From the NCBI RefSeq assembly GCF_900168325.1, contig NZ_FVZE01000001.1, forward strand, positions 744,001-808,000: DNA of 64,000 bases. The letters run 5' to 3'. Made by a program: the position numbers and the translations under genes. The notes under the pieces are model-generated. The model was not told the origin of the DNA. It made no database searches and saw only the letters and a program-made list of their open reading frames with translations. Numbering within the stretch: position 1 is the first letter of the stretch; each line of letters starts with the position of its first letter. Of the stretch, positions 27,684-37,196 are shown one piece after another. This DNA comes from Novosphingobium mathurense. GTDB lineage: Bacteria; Pseudomonadota; Alphaproteobacteria; Sphingomonadales; Sphingomonadaceae.

Positions 27684-27941
27684 ATGCGCAAGTTCATTCT
27701 CCCCGTTATCGCTGCAGGTGCTCTTGGCCTCGGTGGTTGCGCCAGCAACTACGCCGGTGAAGGCGCGCTTGGCGGCGCGGCCCTTGGTGCCGGTGTCGGC
27801 GCCGTGACCGGGGGTGACGTCGGTACGGGCGCTGCGATCGGTGCCGCGGCAGGCGCCGCTGTCGGTTCGCAGGTCAACAAGGACAAGGGCTGCTATCGCT
27901 ACGACCGCGATGGCCGTCGCTATTGGGACCGCGACTGCTGA
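27684..27941 (+). CDS. Small glycine-zipper lipoprotein
   Basis: 85 aa. A signal peptide ends in the lipobox GGC (Cys about residue 19). The middle is a glycine zipper (EGALGGAALGAGVGAVTGGD, then GTGAAIGAAAGAAVGSQ), typical of outer-membrane glycine-zipper proteins of the SlyB/OsmB kind. A short C-terminus, CYRYDRDGRRYWDRDC, has a cysteine at each end that could form a disulfide. The function is unknown; envelope stress or structure is plausible. A strong bidirectional terminator follows. Confidence 0.78.
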   Translation: MRKFILPVIAAGALGLGGCASNYAGEGALGGAALGAGVGAVTGGDVGTGAAIGAAAGAAVGSQVNKDKGCYRYDRDGRRYWDRDC

Positions 27942-27964
27942 TATCAAGCGATCGGATTACGAGG

Positions 27965-28000
27965 AAAAAGGGGCGCGAGAGTGGATCTCGTGCCCTTTTT
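27965..28000. terminator. Bidirectional intrinsic terminator
   Basis: An inverted repeat, AAAAAGGGGCGCGAGA / TCTCGTGCCCTTTTT, with a 5-nt loop (GTGGA) and one bulged base. Its arms begin with an A-run and end with a T-run, so it works from both sides. It lies exactly between the convergent ends of the glycine-zipper lipoprotein gene and the HExxH gene. Confidence 0.8.
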
Positions 28001-28507
28001 CTACGTGTTAGCTCCGTCGAACGGAAGGATCCCGGAATAGGACCCGAGCGGCGGCGCTCCGGGAACGGCATGGCCGCGCCGCAGCAGGAAGACATGGCGG
28101 ACGATTTCGGCCTGCTGCTCGATGCCGTAGCGCTCGAGCGTCCAGCCCGGTTTCAAGGCATAGTCGTAGCGGCACAGCGGGTGTCGCATGAGCGGCAGGT
28201 ACCAGCGGCCCTTGCGCTGGGCCTGCCAGACGTGCGTCATCTCATGAATGAACAGGCCCTGCAGGGTGACGGAAGCGCACGAGAAATCTTCCAGATATAG
28301 CCCGGAGTCCGGGTGGAAATGGATGTGCCCACAAGGGGCCATTACCGTGTCGACCGGTTGCAGGGGAATCCATCGGCGGCGTCTGATCCGCACCGCCGAA
28401 AAATCTATGGCATCACCGAAGACCGACCCCGCCAGCGCGACTTCACCCCAAGTCAGGCGGCGTTCGCCACCCGGCGCGCAAGGTCCGGCTTCGGCAAGGG
28501 CGATCAG
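28001..28507 (-). CDS. HExxH-motif protein of the 'vgr-related' type; non-canonical start likely
   Basis: About 168 aa from the proposed start. A gluzincin-like FIHEMTHVWQAQ lies in the middle (about residue 90), followed by YDYALKPG and QQAEIVRHVF, a pattern known in small sphingomonad proteins labelled vgr-related. The family-like N-terminal part, RLTWGEVALAGSVFGDAIDF, is encoded in frame before the first GTG (28393), but no ATG, GTG or TTG precedes it before the upstream in-frame stop. A CTG at 28507-28505 overlapping the preceding gene's TGA as CTGA is the best candidate. A conservative start at the GTG would give 130 aa. Peptidase activity is unproven. Confidence 0.65.
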   Translation of the reverse strand: MIALAEAGPCAPGGERRLTWGEVALAGSVFGDAIDFSAVRIRRRRWIPLQPVDTVMAPCGHIHFHPDSGLYLEDFSCASVTLQGLFIHEMTHVWQAQRKGRWYLPLMRHPLCRYDYALKPGWTLERYGIEQQAEIVRHVFLLRRGHAVPGAPPLGSYSGILPFDGANT

Positions 28508-29067
28508 TGGTGCATCTCCGCCATGGAGCCGTCATCCATCGATCCGCCCTCCATGCCGGCGTGATCCATGCCGCCACCCATCGTCTCCACCGTGAGGGGC
28601 ATCGACAGTTTGTCGCCATCGGAGAAGGTCAGTGTCAGTTCGGCATTCTCGCCGGACTTGAGCGTATCGTCGATGTCGAAAGCCATGACGTGATAGCCGC
28701 CGGGCGCGAATTCGAGGATGCCGCCTGGCGCAATTTCGAGCGAGTCCACCGAGGTCATCCTGCCGCCTTCGGTCTTGTGCATCTGCACTTCGCCGGCCCC
28801 TGCGACATGAACGCCGACAAGCGTGGCGGACTGCGGGCCGTCGTTGCGGATCGTGAAGTAGACAGCCCCCGGGCGTCCCGCGACAACCGGCAGGATCATG
28901 CGGCCGTCACTGCCGGAAATGCCCGGCTTTGCGTCGGGATTGCCCGAATCTGCCGCTTCGGTCGCGTTGTCGGCGGGGGCTTCGGACTGCTGACAGGCCG
29001 CGAGCGACGCGGCGATTGCCAGTACCGAAGCAACTGCCACGGAACGAAAGATTTTCACCTCAGACAT
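28504..29067 (-). CDS. Copper chaperone PCu(A)C with His/Met-rich tail
   Basis: 187 aa lipoprotein: signal peptide with lipobox LAAC (Cys about residue 25). The PCu(A)C core has the copper ligands in VQMHKTEGGRM and, 20-odd residues later, YHVM, fitting the H(M)X10MX21HXM pattern. PCu(A)C delivers copper(I) to the CuA or CuB site of cytochrome oxidase. The last 25 residues form an unusual Met/His/Asp-rich tail ending SMAEMHH that may bind more metal. A strong ribosome-binding site (AGGAAGG) precedes the ATG. Its stop overlaps the proposed start of the HExxH gene. Confidence 0.85.
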   Translation of the reverse strand: MSEVKIFRSVAVASVLAIAASLAACQQSEAPADNATEAADSGNPDAKPGISGSDGRMILPVVAGRPGAVYFTIRNDGPQSATLVGVHVAGAGEVQMHKTEGGRMTSVDSLEIAPGGILEFAPGGYHVMAFDIDDTLKSGENAELTLTFSDGDKLSMPLTVETMGGGMDHAGMEGGSMDDGSMAEMHH

Positions 29068-29120
29068 ATCCTTCCTGGAAACCCTCGAAAAATTAGCGGG
29101 GGTAATGCCATTGAGGCGGT

Positions 29121-29148
29121 CTTGTTCCAAGAAAAACCGCTCCTATAT
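29121..29148 (+). promoter_or_regulatory. RpoH (sigma-32)-type promoter of dnaK
   Basis: CTTG at 29121-29124 and CCTATAT at 29142-29148 are separated by 17 bp, matching the alphaproteobacterial heat-shock consensus CTTG-N17/18-CYTATNT. It lies about 105 bp upstream of the dnaK start. No such site was seen before hrcA or grpE. Confidence 0.65.
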
Positions 29149-29253
29149 CGCCCCCCGACGACATTGAACGTCATCGAGCCGCACAAGCCGCCTTGCCTCT
29201 AGTCAGGGAGGCGATCCGTGCGGTGTCATCCACTGACGTGAGGAATGGGGATA

Positions 29254-31161
<1,908 letters not shown>

Positions 31162-31181
31162 ACGTCCTGATGAAAACCGTG

Positions 31182-31214
31182 GGCGTCACCGGTGCAATTC
31201 GCGCCGGTGGCGCC
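31182..31214 (+). other. Hairpin between dnaK and dnaJ
   Basis: An 11-bp stem, GGCGTCACCGG / CCGGTGGCGCC (one G-U pair), with an 11-nt loop sits 20 bp after the dnaK stop and ends 25 bp before the dnaJ start. It lacks a U-tract, so it may act as an attenuator or as an RNA-processing or stability element that makes dnaJ less abundant than dnaK, as seen in other bacteria. Confidence 0.5.
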
Positions 31215-31239
31215 TGGGTTATCTACGGGGGTTAGATAC

Positions 31240-32373
31240 GTGTCAGCTACCGAAGTAGACTATTACGAATTGCTCGAGGTCGAGCGGACTGCCGACGACA
31301 AGACCATCAAGTCGGCCTACCGTCGCCTCGCCATGCGATATCACCCGGACAAGAACCCGGGGGATGGCGAAGCCGAATCCCGCTTCAAGGCGATCAGTCA
31401 GGCATACGACTGCCTCAAGGACCCGCAGAAGCGCGCCGCCTACGACCGCTACGGTCACGCTGCGTTTCAGCAGGGCATGGGCGGTGGCGGCGGCGCCGGA
31501 ATGGGCGCCGAGTTCGGCGATATCGGCGATATCTTCGAATCGATTTTCGGCAGTGCCTTTGGTGGCGGTGCCCGCCAGCAGGCCCGTCGCGGCGCCGACT
31601 TGCGCTACGACATGGAAGTCAGCCTCGAAGAGGCGTTCCACGGCAAGCAGAGTGAAATCACCATCGAGGTCTCGCAATCGTGCGAGCCTTGCGGTGGATC
31701 GGGCGCCGAACCCGGCACCGGTAAACGGACCTGCAACATGTGCGCCGGGCATGGCAAGGTGCGCGCGCAGCAGGGCTTCTTCGTCGTTGAACGCACCTGC
31801 CCGACCTGTCACGGTCGCGGTGAGGTGATCGAGTCCCCCTGTCGCGCGTGTCGCGGCGAGGGACGCGTGGACATGCCGCAGACGCTCGAAGTGGAAATTC
31901 CCGCCGGCGTCGATTCCGGCACGAGGATCCGCCTTTCGGGCAAGGGCGAGGCCGGACCTTACGGCGCGCCTCCCGGCGATCTCTACATTTTCCTGCATGT
32001 GAAGCGCCACCGGGTGTTCGAACGCGAAGGCACGACGCTGCTCACGCAGGTGCCGATCACGTTTACCACCGCTGCGCTGGGCGGTTCGATCGAGATCCCC
32101 GGTATCGACGGGGCGAAGATCGCGCTGGATATCCCGGCGGGCATCCAGTCCGGCAAGCAGCTGCGCAAGCGCGGTGCAGGCATGCCCGTGCTGCAGGGCC
32201 GGGGGCGCGGGGATCTGGTGATCGAGATCACGGTGGAAACGCCCACCAAGCTCTCGGCACGCCAAAAGGAACTCCTGCGCGAGTTGCAGGCAACCGAGAC
32301 CGGTGACGAATGCCCGCAATCGAAGGGCTTCTTCGACCGCATCAAGGACGTGTGGAGCGACCTTACCGAATGA
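31240..32373 (+). CDS. dnaJ: Chaperone DnaJ (Hsp40)
   Basis: 377 aa from a GTG start preceded by GGGGG. The J domain has [14 protein letters not shown] and the HPD tripeptide in [12 protein letters not shown] Gly-rich region ([20 protein letters not shown]) precedes four zinc-finger repeats: [32 protein letters not shown]. The C-terminal beta domains follow. It delivers clients to DnaK and stimulates its ATPase. A class A, full-length DnaJ. Confidence 0.95.
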   Translation: MSATEVDYYELLEVERTADDKTIKSAYRRLAMRYHPDKNPGDGEAESRFKAISQAYDCLKDPQKRAAYDRYGHAAFQQGMGGGGGAGMGAEFGDIGDIFESIFGSAFGGGARQQARRGADLRYDMEVSLEEAFHGKQSEITIEVSQSCEPCGGSGAEPGTGKRTCNMCAGHGKVRAQQGFFVVERTCPTCHGRGEVIESPCRACRGEGRVDMPQTLEVEIPAGVDSGTRIRLSGKGEAGPYGAPPGDLYIFLHVKRHRVFEREGTTLLTQVPITFTTAALGGSIEIPGIDGAKIALDIPAGIQSGKQLRKRGAGMPVLQGRGRGDLVIEITVETPTKLSARQKELLRELQATETGDECPQSKGFFDRIKDVWSDLTE

Positions 32374-32389
32374 GTAACGAAGGAACCCC

Positions 32390-32412
32390 GAGGCGCTTCA
32401 GTCAAGCGCCTC
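32390..32412. terminator. Hairpin between dnaJ and the patatin gene
   Basis: A 9-bp stem, GAGGCGCTT / AAGCGCCTC, with a 5-nt loop overlaps the stop codon of the minus-strand patatin-related gene and lies 16 bp after the dnaJ stop. The plus side is followed by GACTTCCTTTC. Probable terminator of dnaJ, weaker for the other strand. Confidence 0.5.
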
Positions 32413-34713
32413 GACTTCCTTTCTGATCGTTCTGATCAGAGCAGGATCGGCCCGCAGCCGGTCTTGTTCTTCGTTCAGGATCGCCAGAAACGCGTCCTTC
32501 TTGAAGGCACTGAGCTCGCCTTGCGGGATCGCCTGACCCTTTTCAAGCGTTGAGGCGATCAGGTCGATCATGCGCTCGGCGCCGTGCAGGCGACCCCACA
32601 GGTAATCGTTCTCGCGATAGGCGCGGCTGAAAAAGGCGCCGAAGTTGTAGAACTCGGTTCCTCGCAGGGTATCGGCCATGCCGCCCTTGCGGATGGCATG
32701 GCAGTCTTCGGGCGATATCCGGTCGACCAGGATCGGATCGAACTCGGTCAGTCCTTCGCCGCGCAGGAGCGGGAGGGTGACCGTATCGTAGAACGGAAAG
32801 CCCAGGTAGGCGAGCAGCACGCGGCGACGCAGCGTGGGCGGCATGGCTGCAAGGACTTCGGCCAGCACTTCATCGACCTGCGCGTCTACCTCAGGCAGCG
32901 AACGCCTTGCGGCAATGTGATCGAGTGCAGCCGCCGGGTTGTCGAAGAAGTTGCGGGCAAGGGCAGGAAAGTCCTCTCCCAGATAGTGGAGCGGTTCCCG
33001 TTCTATGTAATGCGCAAGGGCCTCGTAGATCGCCGCCCGGGCATCGTCGCGGTCCTGCTCCGTCACGCTGGGATCGCCTTCCCAGTCCTGCGTCACGCGC
33101 CGCGCCAGAAAGCGCAACCGGCGAATCCGGAAAGCCAGATCGTGGGTGCGGAAAAAGTCGATCATCGGTGCCGAGGTGCCTTCGCGCAGGGCCTGCATGC
33201 GATCGAGGCCACTGGCGGCCAGGTGGGTGACGAGGCGCTGGACGATCGGCTCGGTCGAGGACATCTCCTGCTCGGGGACTCCTTCGTCCACCATGCGGGC
33301 CAGCATGGCCAGGATCCCGCTGAACTTGACCTGCGCATAGCCGTGATAGGCAAAACCGGCCTGCTGGAATGCCGCCTCCTGGGCCTTGTTGCGCCAGGCC
33401 GCGAGCCGCTTGGGCGTCGGTCGGTCGAGGAACAGGGTCCGCCCGAAAAGCCTTTCGACGGTCTCTTCGATTTCTGGCCGGAGGGCCAGGACGATCTCGC
33501 GCATGGTGCGCATTTCGCGCGAATCGCGGTCCAGCGTCTCCAGGTTGTCGCGGATCGGCTGCTCGCGCGGGATCGAGGAAAGCGAACCGAAAATCACCGG
33601 AAAGAAGCCCGGCACCTTCGTGTCGCGCCGCATGTTCGGTCCGATGTGGTCCGGGGTCGGGTCGATATAGACGAAGCGCCGGTCGACCTCGCGCGCGGCG
33701 GGCCTGTCGCGCAGCACCGTCATCGCATCGGCGAAAGGCGCATTGACGAGGACCGAACCGTCGATGAGCGAGACGCTGTCGATGTCCTTGCGGCTGAAAT
33801 GCTCGGGCATTACGCGGCGCAGGAAGGCATCGCGATCGGGCCATTTGACCGCGGTCTCGGCGACGAGCTTGTCGATCTCGGCGATCTGTAGGGGCGGAAA
33901 GGCGCCGGGAAAGCTCGCCGTCGAGCGCGCAGCGAGAACCAGAGCGGGGATCGAGGCAAGCTCTTCGCCCTTGCCTCGCGACTTGACGTGAAAGTCGATC
34001 GTGAGGCGATGCTCGCTCTCCAGCACGAGTTCGGGCGAGTGGAGCCGCAGGGTTTCAAGGTGGCCCTTGAAGTCTGTAGCCGTGACGAACAAGTCGAGTG
34101 GATGCCGCGTCGGGAGCAGGGGCTTGCCCTCGGGGGCGTCGGCCATGGCCATCATGGCCCGGTTGATAAGCCGTGAAAAGCCAATGCCGCTGAAGGGTGG
34201 TTCGAACCAGCGGGACCGGATCAGGCGCGAGAGCTTGTCGCGCACTTCGGTGCGCGTCTCGGGGGCGACCGATGCGCTCACCGCGTTGCCGGGGCGGTGG
34301 AGGAGGTAATAGACGATCGGGCTGGCCCAGAACTTGGCGGCGCGCGACCATGGCTTGGCATCGGGATCGAGCAGCACGTCGACGTCCGCGCACTCCAGCC
34401 ACAGTTCGGTCAGCGGTTCTAGCGACTGGCCGGTGTGGATCGCCTGTGCGAGGAAGATGCTGTTGATTCCGCCCGCGCTCGCCCCAGCGACGATATCGGA
34501 AAGAACCCGCAATTTCAGATTGCTGCCCTGTTCGAGCCTGCGCAGCAGCCTTGCGTAAACGGCCTCGCTGCTCTCCAGAATGCCCTCGTCGGCCCAGAAG
34601 GCGCGGCTTGCCCGAAGGGCCTTCCACAGCTCCTTGGTCACGCCATGCATATAGACGGCAAGAGAGATGCCCCCATAGCAGACGAGCGTGATCCGCAGTT
34701 CTTTCTGCCGCAT
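32398..34713 (-). CDS. Patatin-related protein (TIGR03607-like)
   Basis: 771 aa. The patatin core begins with ELRITLVCYGGISLAVYMHG (oxyanion-hole glycines). The nucleophile elbow GASAGG lies near residue 66, and the catalytic Asp sits in LIDGSVLVNAPF near 310. The long C-terminal part has no recognised enzyme motif and matches the patatin-related/DUF3376-containing class. It probably acts as a lipid acyl hydrolase at membranes. The start at 34713 (MRQKELRI) gives the family N-terminus; an ATG-equivalent further upstream (34797) would overlap radA. Divergent from radA. Confidence 0.82.
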   Translation of the reverse strand: MRQKELRITLVCYGGISLAVYMHGVTKELWKALRASRAFWADEGILESSEAVYARLLRRLEQGSNLKLRVLSDIVAGASAGGINSIFLAQAIHTGQSLEPLTELWLECADVDVLLDPDAKPWSRAAKFWASPIVYYLLHRPGNAVSASVAPETRTEVRDKLSRLIRSRWFEPPFSGIGFSRLINRAMMAMADAPEGKPLLPTRHPLDLFVTATDFKGHLETLRLHSPELVLESEHRLTIDFHVKSRGKGEELASIPALVLAARSTASFPGAFPPLQIAEIDKLVAETAVKWPDRDAFLRRVMPEHFSRKDIDSVSLIDGSVLVNAPFADAMTVLRDRPAAREVDRRFVYIDPTPDHIGPNMRRDTKVPGFFPVIFGSLSSIPREQPIRDNLETLDRDSREMRTMREIVLALRPEIEETVERLFGRTLFLDRPTPKRLAAWRNKAQEAAFQQAGFAYHGYAQVKFSGILAMLARMVDEGVPEQEMSSTEPIVQRLVTHLAASGLDRMQALREGTSAPMIDFFRTHDLAFRIRRLRFLARRVTQDWEGDPSVTEQDRDDARAAIYEALAHYIEREPLHYLGEDFPALARNFFDNPAAALDHIAARRSLPEVDAQVDEVLAEVLAAMPPTLRRRVLLAYLGFPFYDTVTLPLLRGEGLTEFDPILVDRISPEDCHAIRKGGMADTLRGTEFYNFGAFFSRAYRENDYLWGRLHGAERMIDLIASTLEKGQAIPQGELSAFKKDAFLAILNEEQDRLRADPALIRTIRKEVEALD

Positions 34714-34752
34714 TCCACATACTTGGCCCGGATCAATGAGAAAGGCAATTGC

Positions 34753-34767
34753 GTTCTCATTCCGTTC
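34753..34767. promoter_or_regulatory. LexA-type (SOS) box before radA
   Basis: GTTC at 34753-34756 and GTTC at 34764-34767 are separated by exactly 7 bp, which is the alphaproteobacterial LexA operator GTTC-N7-GTTC. The site ends 16 bp before the radA start and 40 bp from the start of the divergent patatin-related gene, so it could control either or both. Confidence 0.5.
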
Positions 34768-34783
34768 CGGATAGGCGCAGCCT

Positions 34784-36151
34784 ATGGCAAAGCCCAAACG
34801 TCGTTACGTATGTCAAAATTGCGGAAGCGTCGCGACCCGGTGGCAGGGGCAGTGCGCGGACTGCGGTGAATGGAACTCGCTTGTCGAGGAAGCCCCGCAG
34901 ACGGTCTTTTCCTCCAAGCACGATCTGTCCTCCGGCGGCCGCCCGATCCAGTTCACCCCGCTAGACCAGCCCGGCGAGATCCCAAAGCGGCAGGCCAGCG
35001 GCCTTGCCGAGTTCGATCGTGCGCTGGGTGGCGGTCTCGTTCCCGGATCGGCGATCCTCATGGGCGGCGACCCGGGTATCGGCAAGTCGACGCTGCTGCT
35101 GCAGGCATCGGCACACATCGCCAAGGCCGGGCGAGACGTCGTCTATGTCAGCGGCGAAGAGGCGTCCGGGCAGGTTCGGCTGCGCGCGGAGCGCCTCGGC
35201 CTGTCGAAGTGTCCGATTCGCCTCGCCTCGGCCACTTCCGTACGGGACATCCTCACGACGCTGGGAATGGACGAGCCGCCTTCGCTGCTCGTCATCGATT
35301 CGATCCAGACGATGCATTCGGACCAGATCGAGGGGGCGCCCGGTTCGGTCAGCCAGGTACGCGGCTGCGCCTTCGAACTGATCCGCTATGCCAAGGAAAA
35401 CAGCGTTACCCTCATCCTTGTCGGTCACGTGACCAAGGACGGCAACATCGCGGGGCCACGCGTGCTGGAGCACATGGTCGATGTGGTGATGAGTTTCGAG
35501 GGGGAGCGCAGCCACCAGTATCGCATCCTGCGCTCGCTCAAGAACCGCTTCGGTCCGGTCGACGAGATCGGCGTTTTCGCCATGGAAGGCGATGGGCTTG
35601 CCGAAGTCGGCAACCCCTCGATGCTGTTCCTCTCCGGGCGCGAAGAGCCGATGCCGGGTAGCGCGGTCTTCCCGGCAATGGAAGGGACGCGGCCGGTCCT
35701 GGTGGAAATACAGGCGCTTATCGTGCGCCTGCAGAGCGGGGCGACACCGCGCCGCGCAGTCGTCGGGTGGGACAATGGCCGCATGGCCATGCTGCTCGCG
35801 GTGCTCGAGGCACGTTGCGGCCTCAATTTTTCGAGCGCGGAAGTCTATCTCAATGTCGCGGGCGGCTATCGCCTTGCCGATCCGGCTGCCGACCTTGCCG
35901 TCGCTGCCGCGCTCGTCTCGGCCCTTGGCGACAAGCCGCTGCCGACCGACGCGGTGTGGTTCGGCGAAGTGTCACTCGCCGGCGAAATTCGCCCTGTCGC
36001 TCATTCATCGATCCGACAGCGCGAATCGGCGAAGCTCGGGTTCGGCAAGGCTATTGGACCTGCCGGTGGACCGCCGCCCGACAAGGGTATCCGGTTTTCC
36101 GGTCTGACAATGCTTCCCAACCTCGTTGACCGCATTCTTTCGGATGCTTAA
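34784..36151 (+). CDS. radA: DNA repair protein RadA
   Basis: 455 aa. An N-terminal C4 zinc finger (CQNCG ... CADCGEW), then a RecA-like core with Walker A GGDPGIGKST (near residue 96), the RadA-specific KNRFGP motif near 252, and a C-terminal Lon-like domain (LNVAGGYRLADPAADLAVAAAL). It drives branch migration in recombination. The SOS-type box just upstream suggests damage induction, which is not universal for radA. Confidence 0.95.
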   Translation: MAKPKRRYVCQNCGSVATRWQGQCADCGEWNSLVEEAPQTVFSSKHDLSSGGRPIQFTPLDQPGEIPKRQASGLAEFDRALGGGLVPGSAILMGGDPGIGKSTLLLQASAHIAKAGRDVVYVSGEEASGQVRLRAERLGLSKCPIRLASATSVRDILTTLGMDEPPSLLVIDSIQTMHSDQIEGAPGSVSQVRGCAFELIRYAKENSVTLILVGHVTKDGNIAGPRVLEHMVDVVMSFEGERSHQYRILRSLKNRFGPVDEIGVFAMEGDGLAEVGNPSMLFLSGREEPMPGSAVFPAMEGTRPVLVEIQALIVRLQSGATPRRAVVGWDNGRMAMLLAVLEARCGLNFSSAEVYLNVAGGYRLADPAADLAVAAALVSALGDKPLPTDAVWFGEVSLAGEIRPVAHSSIRQRESAKLGFGKAIGPAGGPPPDKGIRFSGLTMLPNLVDRILSDA

Positions 36152-36163
36152 TTGCAGTTTACT

Positions 36164-36691
36164 ATGAGTGGCTTCGATATCGTTGTCCTGCTGTTCGTGG
36201 GGGTCGGAGCCATCACCGGCTTCTTCCGCGGCTTCGTGCAGGAAATTCTCACGCTGGCGGCGTGGATATTTGCGATTTTCGCAATTCGCATGTTCCATAC
36301 GCAGGTCACCGAAGTCCTCGAACCCTATGTCGGAGAGGGTTCGGGCTCGGCGATCCTTGCCTTCGCACTTCTGCTGCTGGGGCCCTATGTGGCGGTCAGG
36401 CTCGTTGCCCGCTGGGCCGGCAGCAAGAGCCGCGGTTCGTTGCTGGGGCCGATCGATCGGGTTCTGGGATTCGGCTTCGGTGCGGTGAAGGGCGTCATCA
36501 TCGTCGTCCTGGCCTTTTCCGTACTGGTGCTGGGGTACGATACCGTTTGGGGTGTCGCCGGTCGGCCGGAATGGATCGTTACCGCGCGATCCTATCCTTT
36601 CGTCAACGCCAGCAGCGAAGCCATGGTGAAGATGATCAACGAGCGCCGCCGGCAGCTCAACGATGATGATGCTTCGGTCGCGGCCAAGTAG
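36164..36691 (+). CDS. cvpA: CvpA family membrane protein
   Basis: 175 aa with four predicted membrane helices and the family-specific FRGFVQEILTLAAWIFAIF. CvpA homologues are linked to colicin V production and to envelope homeostasis, but the activity is unknown. The ATG at 36164 is 13 bp after the radA stop. The C-terminus is polar and short (RRRQLNDDDAS). Confidence 0.85.
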   Translation: MSGFDIVVLLFVGVGAITGFFRGFVQEILTLAAWIFAIFAIRMFHTQVTEVLEPYVGEGSGSAILAFALLLLGPYVAVRLVARWAGSKSRGSLLGPIDRVLGFGFGAVKGVIIVVLAFSVLVLGYDTVWGVAGRPEWIVTARSYPFVNASSEAMVKMINERRRQLNDDDASVAAK

Positions 36692-36716
36692 CCCCTATCC
36701 CGGCAAGATCCATCGC

Positions 36717-37136
36717 ATGTCGACCACCGTCCTTTACACCCCCGAGGTCCTTTCGCTTGCGGTTGCGCTTGCACGCTTCCCGTGGCGCGAAGATCTGTCG
36801 CTTCAGGGCGAGGCCCGCTCACGTTCATGCGGCAGTACGATTGCGCTGGGCCTTGCTGTCGATGAACAGGGCACCGTTACCGAGGTCGGCGTGCGCAGTC
36901 ATGCCTGCGCCATCGGACAGGCCGCAGCGGCCATCTTTGCCGAAGTTGTCGTCGGCATGACCGGGGCCGACGTTCACCGGGCTGGAAAGGCCGTGGAAGA
37001 CTGGCTGGCGGGCAAGGCGGACCTGCCGGATTGGCCGGGGCTCGATCGCATTGCAGCGGCCCGCGACTATCCCGGACGGCACGGCGCGGTCATGTTGCCG
37101 TGGAATGCCGCCATGCAGGTGCTTCCCTCTGCCTGA
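36717..37136 (+). CDS. IscU/NifU-like iron-sulfur cluster scaffold protein
   Basis: 139 aa. It keeps two cysteine sites of IscU-type scaffolds (SRSCGST and SHACAIGQAAAAIFAE) and the GxAxF-type helix; the third ligand position is less clear. It probably assembles or carries Fe-S clusters in the cytoplasm. In alphaproteobacteria this stand-alone form often lies beside cvpA. The start at 36717 gives MSTTVLYTPEVL. Confidence 0.75.
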   Translation: MSTTVLYTPEVLSLAVALARFPWREDLSLQGEARSRSCGSTIALGLAVDEQGTVTEVGVRSHACAIGQAAAAIFAEVVVGMTGADVHRAGKAVEDWLAGKADLPDWPGLDRIAAARDYPGRHGAVMLPWNAAMQVLPSA

Positions 37137-37196
37137 TTGGCGGTTTAAACGCCTGTCGCGGCCCGATAACGCGGACGAGGGGGAAGTTTCAGAACA

